Part shown: piece after piece, positions 7,302 through 14,621 of the stretch
How positions within the stretch are numbered: the first letter of the stretch is position 1
How the letters are laid out: each line of letters starts with the position of its first letter
NCBI RefSeq assembly: GCF_022347565.1
Contig: NZ_JAKRGH010000006.1
Span: 124,001 to 188,000 of the forward strand
Source: Vibrio sp. Of7-15
GTDB lineage: Bacteria; Pseudomonadota; Gammaproteobacteria; Enterobacterales; Vibrionaceae
DNA: 64,000 nt
Direction: 5' to 3'
Made by a program: the position numbers and the translations under genes
The notes under the pieces: model-generated
What the model saw: only the letters and a program-made list of their open reading frames with translations
What the model was told of the DNA's origin: nothing
Database searches by the model: none

Positions 7302-9044
7302 CTAGTTTAGCTTATTGTCATTGAAGTGCTGATGAAGGGTAATATATCGCTGCCGTTTCTTCTCTTTTAGATATTGCAAGTCGACAATAACCAATCCATC
7401 AACGCAGTTGGCAAATTCAGGGTCAACATTAAAGTCGGCAAACTGCACACCGCCATACTCACACAATTCACTGTATTGTTTGTACAAAGTGGGAATACCG
7501 ACATTAAAGTGGCTTAGTAGGGTCTTTAGCTGTTTAAGATCCCGGTGGTAGTTGTTCCCTTCAAACTTTTCTTTTAACTCGCTTAATATTGAATCTTCAA
7601 GTTGGTATGGTTGTTTAGAACAGGCAATATTACTTGTTGAACCAAAATATAAGCGATAGAAGTAAATTAAGAGATCTTTAGCAGGGGCTGGTATTGAATT
7701 ACTGATGGATACGGGCCCAAATAGATAGCGAAATTGTGGGTTTTTAGCTAAAAAAGCCCCAATGCCCAGCCACAAGTAGTCTAGACTTCGTTTGCCCCAG
7801 TACTTGGGTTGAATAAAGCTGCGGCCTAATTCAAGCCCATTTTGTAGATAAGGCTCCATTTTGTCGCCATAGTCAAAGAGTGAATGGCTATATAGCTCGC
7901 TCTGTCCATATTGAGCAATTAGCTTTTTAGTATCACAAAATCGATATGCGCCGACTATCTCCAGATCGTTAGGATCCCAAAGGACTAAGTGATAGTAATG
8001 GCGATCATAGCGATCTACGTCTCGTCGTCGCCCTGAGCCTTCACCTACAGATCGAAAAGACACTTCTCTTAATCGACCTACCTCTCTCATTATTGGTGAT
8101 TCATCACGATAATGGTAAAGGTATATGTGTTTTCCATCGGGGGTTTGGCCAAGAGATTCGCAGTGTGTTAAGGCTGCCTTTAACTCTAGGCGAGGTTCCG
8201 GATGGGCTATGGCAACTTCTGTGGGTAACAGCCCTGGCTTTTTTTTGCCAATTCGATACAGGTGTTTATGGAATAATTTTATTTGGGTCGATTTAGGTAA
8301 GTGAGATAACGCGCTGTATGTGGTGTATGAAATGGCCTCACCAACTCTAAATTCAATTTGGTTGTTTTCATGTTTGAACATCTCTTTTACAAGTAGCAAT
8401 GTAGATAAAGGCTTGTATAGCATGGATGTGCCGTAAAAAAGTGCTGAATTACGCGCATGTACATAAATGGGAAGAATAGGGGCGTGAGCTTTAGTCGCTA
8501 TTTTTAAAAAACCAGAATGCCATTTACCGTCTTTGACACCACTAGGCTTAAGGCGTGATACCTCACCAGCAGGGAAAATAATAATAGCCCCATCATTGTG
8601 AAGCCAGCTATCAATGGCTTGTAGGTTTTCTTTTGGGGTGCTTCCACTCATATTATTGACAGGTAACAGGCATGAGTCCAATGGTGTGATTTGTGACAGT
8701 AGGTGATTCGCGACTATCTTAACGTCTGGGCGTATATCTCTAATGAGCTTGAAAAGAAGTAAGCCATCCAATGATCCAATAGGGTGATTAGCGATGATCA
8801 CAACTCGGCCTGAAGGAGGGATCCGCTCTTTTTCTTTGGCACTAAATTTATAGGTAACATTAAACAGATCAATGACCTGATCAATAAACTCAATACCTTT
8901 TAAATGAGGATAGAGTTGGCTGAAGTTTTGAAAATCACTTTCATTTAGTAAACGTTTTAATGTGGAAGCAAGCGGTTTATGTAGCCAGGGCTTGTTGGTT
9001 AATACTGGGTATTGTGTAGAAAGAGCGGAATCTATGTCTAACAT
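7302..9044 (-). CDS. olsF: Bifunctional ornithine-lipid acyltransferase, OlsF-like
   Basis: The 580-residue protein is a fusion. The N-terminal half is a PlsC/lysophospholipid acyltransferase domain with the active-site stretch NHPIGSLDG at about residues 86-94; note H-x5-D rather than the usual H-x4-D. The C-terminal half (from about residue 310) resembles OlsB-type GNAT N-acyltransferases (REVGRLREVSFRSVG, then a YR-containing strand). This is the OlsF arrangement known from Serratia and Vibrio, in which the C-terminal part N-acylates ornithine and the N-terminal part adds the second acyl chain, making phosphorus-free ornithine lipid at the inner membrane. AAGGAT nine bases before ATG supports the start. 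It is inserted in reverse between ycbK and ycbL. Other hemolysin-like acyltransferases with both domains exist, so substrate assignment is moderate. Confidence 0.75.
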   Translation of the reverse strand: MLDIDSALSTQYPVLTNKPWLHKPLASTLKRLLNESDFQNFSQLYPHLKGIEFIDQVIDLFNVTYKFSAKEKERIPPSGRVVIIANHPIGSLDGLLLFKLIRDIRPDVKIVANHLLSQITPLDSCLLPVNNMSGSTPKENLQAIDSWLHNDGAIIIFPAGEVSRLKPSGVKDGKWHSGFLKIATKAHAPILPIYVHARNSALFYGTSMLYKPLSTLLLVKEMFKHENNQIEFRVGEAISYTTYSALSHLPKSTQIKLFHKHLYRIGKKKPGLLPTEVAIAHPEPRLELKAALTHCESLGQTPDGKHIYLYHYRDESPIMREVGRLREVSFRSVGEGSGRRRDVDRYDRHYYHLVLWDPNDLEIVGAYRFCDTKKLIAQYGQSELYSHSLFDYGDKMEPYLQNGLELGRSFIQPKYWGKRSLDYLWLGIGAFLAKNPQFRYLFGPVSISNSIPAPAKDLLIYFYRLYFGSTSNIACSKQPYQLEDSILSELKEKFEGNNYHRDLKQLKTLLSHFNVGIPTLYKQYSELCEYGGVQFADFNVDPEFANCVDGLVIVDLQYLKEKKRQRYITLHQHFNDNKLN

Positions 9045-9088
9045 CCTTGTTCATTACCTATTTTCTAAAATGGACGTAGTTTTAAAAT

Positions 9089-9106
9089 AAGACGATGAAA
9101 TGACGG
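9089..9106 (-). promoter_or_regulatory. Weak candidate Pho box upstream of olsF
   Basis: On the minus strand the sequence holds CCGTCAT followed at Pho-box spacing by a poorer half-site TCGTCTT. The first half matches CTGTCAT at 6 of 7 positions, the second only about 4 of 7. It is 45 bases upstream of the olsF start. Phosphate control of olsF is known in Vibrio cholerae, which raises the prior for a match that is weak on its own. Confidence 0.25.
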
Positions 9107-9257
9107 AAATATGTCGACGTGATGATGTCTGTATGACTTCTGTGTCTCTTCTTGTTTTAAGTTGAGCTCATGAGTGAGAGCGCAAGGGGAAATTGGAGAG
9201 AGCTACCTAGCATGGTATTCTTTGGGCAATTACCCTATGAATTTAGTGAGAGAAATA

Positions 9258-9911
9258 ATGAGCCTGCAATATAAGATTGTCCCCGTGACCCCGTTTGAAC
9301 AAAATTGCTCGATTGTGTGGTGTGATGAGACCATGGAAGGCGTGGTTGTTGATCCTGGAGGTGATGTAAAAGAATTATTGAGCGTTATTGAATCACTTGG
9401 TGTGACGATTAAGCAGCTTGTACTTACTCATGGCCACCTTGATCATGTTGGAGGTACTCAGCCTCTTGCTAACGCATTAGACGCTCGTGTGATTGGCCCG
9501 CATGAAGACGATAGTTTTTGGCTACAAGCTTTAGAAAATCAAAGTCAGATGTTTGGTTTTCCGCTTACCAACTCTTTTGAACCAGAGCAATGGTTAAACG
9601 AAGGTGATACGGTGACGGTAGGCAATCAGGTTCTGTCTGTTTACCATACCCCTGGTCATACACCTGGACACGTTATTTTGCACAGTGAGTCTGCTCAAAT
9701 AGCATTTGTTGGCGATGTATTGTTTAAAGGCGGTGTTGGCCGTTCTGATTTTCCAAAAGGCGATCATCAGACTTTAGTGAACTCCATTAAAACTAAATTG
9801 TGGCCATTAGGTCATGATGTGCGTTTTGTGCCAGGACATGGTCCTGAATCAACATTTGGCCACGAGCGAAAGACAAATCCATTTGTTGCGGATGAAATGC
9901 CAATTTACTAA
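9258..9911 (+). CDS. ycbL: YcbL-type metallo-beta-lactamase-fold hydrolase (glyoxalase II family)
   Basis: From the ATG at 9258 the product is 217 residues and begins MSLQYKIVPVTPFEQNC, matching the size and start of E. coli YcbL; an upstream GTG at 9174 would add an unlikely extension. The metal-binding motif THGHLDHVGG (T-H-x-H-x-D-H) is complete, and further ligands are seen in HTPGHTPGH and the C-terminal VPGHGPES. It is expected to be a cytosolic binuclear metal hydrolase of thioesters such as S-lactoylglutathione; YcbL proteins are type II glyoxalases with limited activity. It keeps the ldtD-ycbK-ycbL order of enterobacteria, interrupted by olsF on the opposite strand. Confidence 0.88.
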   Translation: MSLQYKIVPVTPFEQNCSIVWCDETMEGVVVDPGGDVKELLSVIESLGVTIKQLVLTHGHLDHVGGTQPLANALDARVIGPHEDDSFWLQALENQSQMFGFPLTNSFEPEQWLNEGDTVTVGNQVLSVYHTPGHTPGHVILHSESAQIAFVGDVLFKGGVGRSDFPKGDHQTLVNSIKTKLWPLGHDVRFVPGHGPESTFGHERKTNPFVADEMPIY

Positions 9912-9957
9912 TTATCTTGAGCTCAGATTAATTACCTAGAGCTTAAGTAATTAGATA

Positions 9958-10620
9958 CTAGTTTCGCTCGGCTGCGGCCAGAAAGCGCCGAGCGAGGCCG
10001 ATAAAGTCGGGTATAGGCCTATCTAACTCTTCTGCTGAAATATAAACATCAAACCCTAATAGCTCTCGTTGATAAGTCATTCTATTTGCCAGTACGGCTA
10101 GCAGCCCTGTATAGCGTTTCCCCGTTTCTGTTATATAGGGAGTATCATCAAATAAGATATCTTCTAACTGATATTTATCAACTGGCTGGTACTTAAAGGC
10201 CATTACTAATAATATTCGCTGCTCTACGATTATTTTACTGGCCATTCTAGGGCAGATGGCATCCAGAAAAGCATCATAATGATGGAGTTTAATACCAACC
10301 CAAGGCAGTGAATCGGTCAAATTGGTAAGATAGACATGATTGATGTCCGCAATATTCTTCCATTTTACAGCCCAGCCCCCTTTGTTGGTATGCTGCTGCA
10401 AGTGCATATCAGTGAGTGTCATGGAAATTTTTGGGTTATAGATTGCGGCGATGCTAAGACAAATCGTTGTGCCTCCTAACAGAAAAAGAATGCCCACAAG
10501 AAGTGGCGTGGTTTTACTGATAAATAAAGTAATAATTGCAGCGCAAACAAACACAACCCCGACTGACAATAAGCCGATAGCCGAAAATTGGTGTTGTGTT
10601 TTTATATGCACGCTATTCAT
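9958..10620 (-). CDS. Membrane protein of DUF2982 type, function unknown
   Basis: This 220-residue protein has two adjacent hydrophobic helices (about residues 13-34 and 38-62), then a soluble, presumably cytoplasmic, domain with beta-rich segments. No catalytic motif is recognisable. The layout and its position beside ycbL fit the gammaproteobacterial DUF2982 family, but that name is from memory of the neighbourhood and not from a search. The start at 10620 is the first Met before the helices. The promoter region of 296 bases is shared with the divergent winged-helix gene and contains a near-consensus CRP site at 10722-10741, about 100 bases from this start. Confidence 0.6.
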   Translation of the reverse strand: MNSVHIKTQHQFSAIGLLSVGVVFVCAAIITLFISKTTPLLVGILFLLGGTTICLSIAAIYNPKISMTLTDMHLQQHTNKGGWAVKWKNIADINHVYLTNLTDSLPWVGIKLHHYDAFLDAICPRMASKIIVEQRILLVMAFKYQPVDKYQLEDILFDDTPYITETGKRYTGLLAVLANRMTYQRELLGFDVYISAEELDRPIPDFIGLARRFLAAAERN

Positions 10621-10721
10621 ATGATTGTACTTTCCATGTTTAGATTTCTACCCTCAACTATAAATATGAACTAAAATCAGTTAGATTTGTGAAAAGAAAG
10701 GCAAGAAAAAGTAGCTAGAAA

Positions 10722-10741
10722 ACTGTGATTTGTCTCACTTT
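10722..10741. promoter_or_regulatory. CRP-binding site
   Basis: TGTGA-N6-TCACT (10724-10739) matches the TGTGA-N6-TCACA consensus at 9 of 10 core positions, with A- and T-rich flanks. It is centred about 68 bases upstream of the start point implied by the -10 element at 10788, close to a usual class I position for activating the winged-helix gene. Confidence 0.6.
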
Positions 10742-10787
10742 TGGCCGTGTGGCTATTTGGCTCCTACAAAAGTGATCAAATATCTGG

Positions 10788-10793
10788 TATAAA
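10788..10793 (+). promoter_or_regulatory. -10 element for the winged-helix gene
   Basis: TATAAA lies within GGTATAAAACG. At 17-bp spacing the -35 position reads TACAAA, a poor match, as is common at activator-dependent promoters. A start near 10800 would give a 117-nt leader with a CCGCTG/CAGCGG hairpin at 10810-10826 and a short leader ORF. Confidence 0.45.
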
Positions 10794-10848
10794 ACGCGCT
10801 TACTTTTTCCCGCTGCTGTTCAGCGGAGAGTGAAGTAGGGAGTTTCTT

Positions 10849-10917
10849 GTGGTGAGTTATTGGTATTTGTATCCAATGGCGTCAGGAACAACCTATGCAA
10901 CGGAGTTAGAAACTTAA
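10849..10917 (+). CDS. Candidate 22-codon leader peptide, coupled to the winged-helix gene
   Basis: GTG at 10849, with a second GTG next to it, opens 22 codons and stops at TAA 10915-10917. The stop overlaps the ATG of the next gene as TAATG. A strong Shine-Dalgarno, GGGAG at 10838-10842, lies six bases before the first GTG. The peptide contains SYWYLYP near its start, with one Trp and three Tyr in five residues, a composition often seen in attenuator or stalling peptides. The main gene has only GGAG at a long 11-base spacing, so coupling through this ORF is plausible. Coding status rests on the ribosome site and overlap alone. Confidence 0.45.
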   Translation: MVSYWYLYPMASGTTYATELET

Positions 10918-11297
10918 TGAGAATTGCTCACAAACGTAAGATTCAGTCAAAGCTACATAAGCGTATCAAAGCAAAAGTAGTTGCGACTCAAGCAAAACCA
11001 GCAGTTGCAGAGCCAGCAAAAGTTGTGGCTAAGCCTGTAGAAAAAAAAGCAGTAGCTGAAAAAGTGGTAAAAGAGACGGCGAAAGATGTTTCTCTTACAC
11101 CTAAGCAGCAAACAGTGTTTGATATTGTTCGCGACAATACTGATGGTATTAACCCGAAAGGTATCGGCCTTATTGCAGGACAAGAAGATTCAAAAGCAGC
11201 TTCTTGGGCAACAGGTGCACTGAAAAAATTAGTTGAAGAAGGCTTAGTTGAACGTGTTCAACTTGCAGGTAACAAGGTTATCTATAAAGCAGCTTAA
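10917..11297 (+). CDS. Small winged-helix protein with Lys/Ala-rich N-terminal tail
   Basis: The 126-residue product starts MRIAHKRKIQSKLHKRIKAK. A low-complexity tail rich in Lys, Ala, Pro and Val follows to about residue 58, similar in composition to histone H1 or bacterial H1-like proteins. Residues 60-126 (SLTPKQQTVFDIVRDN ... LVEEGLVERVQLAG ... YKAA) look like a winged helix-turn-helix of MarR type. A nucleoid-associated or general DNA-binding role is inferred; annotation as a MarR-family regulator would rest only on the C-terminal part. It is monocistronic apart from the leader ORF it overlaps, and it sits below a good CRP site. The longer frame back to a TTG at 10860 has no ribosome site. 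Confidence 0.8.
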   Translation: MRIAHKRKIQSKLHKRIKAKVVATQAKPAVAEPAKVVAKPVEKKAVAEKVVKETAKDVSLTPKQQTVFDIVRDNTDGINPKGIGLIAGQEDSKAASWATGALKKLVEEGLVERVQLAGNKVIYKAA

Positions 11298-11304
11298 CAA
11301 CTAT

Positions 11305-11334
11305 CTCCCTACTTTGAGTTTTCAGAGTAGGGAG
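11305..11334 (+). terminator. Hairpin after the winged-helix gene, probable terminator
   Basis: CTCCCTACTTTGA (11305-11317) pairs with TCAGAGTAGGGAG (11322-11334) through one G-U, giving 13 bp and a GTTT loop, eight bases after the stop. No long T-run follows. The nine bases AGTAGGGAG of the 3' arm recur in the gene's own leader at 10834-10842. Confidence 0.55.
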
Positions 11335-11502
11335 TTGTCATTATCCATCCTCTCTTCTTAACTTCCCCTATTATCTAGTTTGCTTATGCATTTTCTCTAT
11401 TAGAGTATCGATCTTAGATGCTTGTAATTGAACGGTGTCTTATTATGCAGCTAGTTATGTACTGAGAGAAATAAGCGAGATTAACGGGAAGAGGAGGATA
11501 AT

Positions 11503-11527
11503 ACGGGAGTACATGAGATACTCCCGT
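11503..11527 (-). terminator. Probable terminator of aspC
   Basis: A perfect 9-bp stem (11503-11511 with 11519-11527) with a 7-nt loop lies 18 bases after the aspC stop on the minus strand. The downstream side has only short T runs, so termination efficiency is uncertain. The rest of 11335-11502 holds nothing I recognise. Confidence 0.5.
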
Positions 11528-11544
11528 CATGAGATCAGAGTTGC

Positions 11545-12735
11545 TTAAAGAACCGCAGCAATGCCTTTACATAATGGACCCATATTGTCTTTTGTCATAC
11601 CTGCAACGCTGATACGACCAGAACCAACAATGTAAATACCAAACTCTTCTTTTAAGCGGTTTACTTGCTCTTTACTTAAACCAGAGAATGAGAACATGCC
11701 ATTTTGACGCTCAATGAAGCTAAAGTCTGCTTTAACGCCTTCTGCTTTTAATGTGGTAACAAATAGCTCACGCATTTCTTGGATACGATCACGCATTTCT
11801 TTTACTTCTTGCTCCCACTCTGCACGTAATTCAGCGTTGTTTAGAATCTGAGTAACAACAGCGGCACCGTGCGCTGGTGGGTTTGAGTAAATAGAACGGA
11901 TAATCGCTTTAACTTGTGAGAATGCTGTTGCCGAAACTTCAGCTGTTTCACCAACTAAAGTGAAAGCACCGACACGTTCGTTGTATAGGCCGAAGTTTTT
12001 CGAGAAAGAGCTCGCAACCAGTAGTTCTTTACAGTGTTTAGCGAAAGTACGTAGACCCGCAGCGTCTTCTTCTACGCCCTTAGCAAAGCCTTGGTATGCA
12101 AAATCAAATAATGGCAGTAGCCCTTTATCAGCGCACAGCTTAGCCAGTTGCTCCCACTCAGCAGCAGTAGGATCGATGCCTGTAGGGTTATGGCAGCATC
12201 CGTGTAGTAGAACAACATCACCAGCTTGTGCTTGCTCTAGGTCTGCGAGCATTGCTGGGAAGTCTTTATCGTGTGTTTCAGCGTTGTAGTAGCTGTATTG
12301 TGCTGTTTCAATACCAGCTGCCGTAAATACGCCAATGTGGTTTGCCCACGTTGGGTTGCTGATCCAGATCTTCACATCACCAAGTTGGCGTTTAATGAAT
12401 TCACCTGCTACACGTAACGCACCTGTACCACCAGGAGCTTGTGCTGTTTGAGCACGTTTCTCGCTGATCACTGTTGCGTCATCACCAAAAAGTAGCTTTT
12501 GAACCGCTAGGCCGTATTCAGCAGTACCTTGAATTGTTAGGTAAGACTTGGTTTTTTCATTTTGCAGTAAAACCGCTTCGGCTTTTTTAACCGTTTTCAG
12601 AACAGGCGTTTCACTTGCTTCAGTTTTGTAAATACCAACACCTAAATTAATCTTTTCAGCACGAGAGTCTTTTTTGAACTCTTCAGTTAGGCCAAGAATC
12701 GGATCTGCTGGAGCTGCGGAAATTTTTTCAAACAT
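11545..12735 (-). CDS. aspC: Aspartate/aromatic amino acid aminotransferase
   Basis: This cytosolic PLP enzyme moves amino groups between aspartate or aromatic amino acids and 2-oxoglutarate. From the ATG at 12735 the protein starts [16 protein letters not shown] and is 396 residues, the same length as E. coli AspC; nine extra residues from 12762 are unlikely. Class I aminotransferase features are visible: [11 protein letters not shown] for PLP contacts, FDFAYQGF with the Asp and Tyr, and [15 protein letters not shown] with the Schiff-base Lys. It lies upstream-to-downstream after asnS on the same strand, but a terminator at 13038-13072 and a 371-base gap make it a separate unit. AspC and TyrB are hard to tell apart by sequence reading. 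Confidence 0.9.
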   Translation of the reverse strand: MFEKISAAPADPILGLTEEFKKDSRAEKINLGVGIYKTEASETPVLKTVKKAEAVLLQNEKTKSYLTIQGTAEYGLAVQKLLFGDDATVISEKRAQTAQAPGGTGALRVAGEFIKRQLGDVKIWISNPTWANHIGVFTAAGIETAQYSYYNAETHDKDFPAMLADLEQAQAGDVVLLHGCCHNPTGIDPTAAEWEQLAKLCADKGLLPLFDFAYQGFAKGVEEDAAGLRTFAKHCKELLVASSFSKNFGLYNERVGAFTLVGETAEVSATAFSQVKAIIRSIYSNPPAHGAAVVTQILNNAELRAEWEQEVKEMRDRIQEMRELFVTTLKAEGVKADFSFIERQNGMFSFSGLSKEQVNRLKEEFGIYIVGSGRISVAGMTKDNMGPLCKGIAAVL

Positions 12736-13106
12736 TATCTTCGTCCGTGGTGATTTAAACATGATATATCTTTGTCATTTATACCTCTACCCGTGGTGCT
12801 TTTACAACAATTTCAGAGTGAATAAGTTATATTTTTCAATTTAAAGGTAGGCTTTTATTGATTCTAGAGCAAAGTAAGCCTCTGAGGCTGTTTTTTTGAA
12901 AATTAGTATCAAAGTCAGTGCCAATAAGAAGTAGAGGAATGAAGTACGATTGCTGGTGAAAGGGAGAGCGCGAAACTCACAAAGAAGAATGAACTATTTC
13001 AGTGAAAAAGGTGAGTACAGAGATAAACTTGAGGTATAAAAAAGCCACGTATAAACAGGTTACACATGGCTTGAATAGCATTTGTTAAGTAATTAACGAA
13101 CTATTA
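12736..13106. other. Intergenic region asnS-aspC
   Basis: These 371 bases hold the asnS terminator (13038-13072) and must contain the aspC promoter on the minus strand. CCGTGGTG occurs twice, near 12745 and 12791, upstream of aspC; this is a possible direct-repeat operator but could be chance. No small ORF with a ribosome site, structured RNA or mobile-element remnant was seen. Confidence 0.5.
13038..13072 (-). terminator. Rho-independent terminator of asnS
   Basis: On the minus strand AAGCCATGT pairs with ACGTGGCTT through one G-U, with a loop of about 13 nt, and six T residues follow. It starts 35 bases after the asnS stop. Confidence 0.8.
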
Positions 13107-14507
13107 TTAGAAGTTAGCAGAGCGTGGTGTACGTGGGAATGGGATCACGTCACGAACGTTACCCATACCTGTTACGTAAGACACTAGACGCTCGAAACCT
13201 AGGCCGAAACCAGCGTGTGGTACTGTGCCGTATTTACGTAGGTCGCGATACCAGCTCATGTGCTCAGGGTCGATACCCACTTCACGCATACGCTCGTCTA
13301 GGATGTCTAGACGCTCTTCACGCTGAGAACCACCGATGATTTCACCGATGCCTGGTGCTAGTACGTCCATTGCGGCTACTGTCTTACCGTCATCGTTCGC
13401 ACGCATGTAGAATGCTTTGATGTCTTTCGGGTAGTTTTTAACGATTACAGGCGCTTTAAAGTGCTCTTCCGCTAGGAAACGCTCGTGCTCAGAAGACATG
13501 TCGATACCCCACTCAACAGGGAATTCGAACTCACGACCTGAATCTAGAAGAATTTGGATTGCGTCAGTGTAGTTTACTTGTGCGAAGTCAGAAGATACGA
13601 ATTGCTCTAGACGAGTGATCGCTTCTTTGTCGATGCGTTGAGCGAAGAACTCAAGGTCATCACGGCACTCTTCAAGTACTGCTTTGAATACGAATTTAAG
13701 CATGTCTTCAGACAGCTTAGCAACGTCGTCTAGGTCTGCGAATGCAACTTCAGGCTCAACCATCCAGAATTCGGCTAGGTGGCGGCTTGTGTTTGAGTTT
13801 TCAGCACGGAAAGTCGGGCCGAACGTATACACTTTGCTTAGTGCACAAGCGTATGCTTCTGCGTTTAGCTGGCCAGATACGGTTAGGAATGTCTCTTTAC
13901 CGAAGAAGTCTTCGTTGTAATCAACATCGCCTTTCTCTGTGCGAGGTAGGTTTTCCATGTCCAGCGTAGAAACGCGGAACATTTCACCTGCGCCTTCTGC
14001 ATCAGAAGCTGTGATCAGTGGAGCAGATACCCAGAAGAAGCCTTGCTCGTGGTAGAAACGGTGAATCGCTTGAGACAGACAGTTACGAACACGTGCAACT
14101 GCACCGATTACGTTTGTACGTGGACGTAGGTGTGCTACTTCACGAAGGTACTCGATAGAGTGACGAGTTTTCGCCATTGGGTAGGTTTCAGCGTCTTCAA
14201 CCCAACCAACAACTTTAACGTCAGTTGCTGCTAGTTCAAAATCTTGGCCTTTAGCCGGAGATTCAACGATTTTACCAGTGACCTCAACAGAGCAACCAGT
14301 TGTCAGTTTTAATACTTCTTCCTGGTAATTATTTAACTCATTTGGGACCACGGCCTGAATCGGGTCGAAACAAGAGCCGTCATAAATGGCAAGGAAAGAG
14401 ATTCCAGCTTTGGAATCACGACGTGAACGGATCCAGCCGCGAACAGTTACTTCACTGTCTACCGCTAGCTTGCCGCCAAGTACGTCTTTTACAGGCGCGT
14501 AAGTCAT
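13107..14507 (-). CDS. asnS: Asparaginyl-tRNA synthetase
   Basis: This enzyme charges tRNA-Asn with asparagine in the cytosol. The 466-residue length equals E. coli AsnS. The N-terminal OB-fold anticodon-binding domain ([17 protein letters not shown], about residues 19-35) is followed by the class II catalytic core with motif 2 ([21 protein letters not shown]) and motif 3 ([15 protein letters not shown]). The C-terminus ends [11 protein letters not shown], as in most AsnRS proteins. Start [11 protein letters not shown] fits; GGAG lies about 12 bases upstream. It is flanked by a chemoreceptor gene upstream and aspC downstream on the same strand and has its own terminator. Confidence 0.97.
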   Translation of the reverse strand: MTYAPVKDVLGGKLAVDSEVTVRGWIRSRRDSKAGISFLAIYDGSCFDPIQAVVPNELNNYQEEVLKLTTGCSVEVTGKIVESPAKGQDFELAATDVKVVGWVEDAETYPMAKTRHSIEYLREVAHLRPRTNVIGAVARVRNCLSQAIHRFYHEQGFFWVSAPLITASDAEGAGEMFRVSTLDMENLPRTEKGDVDYNEDFFGKETFLTVSGQLNAEAYACALSKVYTFGPTFRAENSNTSRHLAEFWMVEPEVAFADLDDVAKLSEDMLKFVFKAVLEECRDDLEFFAQRIDKEAITRLEQFVSSDFAQVNYTDAIQILLDSGREFEFPVEWGIDMSSEHERFLAEEHFKAPVIVKNYPKDIKAFYMRANDDGKTVAAMDVLAPGIGEIIGGSQREERLDILDERMREVGIDPEHMSWYRDLRKYGTVPHAGFGLGFERLVSYVTGMGNVRDVIPFPRTPRSANF

Positions 14508-14621
14508 GCTTAGATTATTCTCCGTTGAGGCACATACTATTCAGCGTATTTTGCTTGCTGAACATTCATGCTTATTAAAATACATTCCAAAGAGACCATA
14601 TTACCTGTCTTATATCAAGCT

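Noticed and set aside
9174-9257. Longer YcbL starting at GTG 9174
   Set aside because: The added 28 residues have no family counterpart; the ATG at 9258 gives the usual 217-residue protein.
11960-12289. Open frame on the + strand opposite aspC (and many similar frames opposite asnS, mfd, mukB)
   Set aside because: These lie wholly inside strong conserved genes on the other strand, lack ribosome sites and show no recognisable domain.
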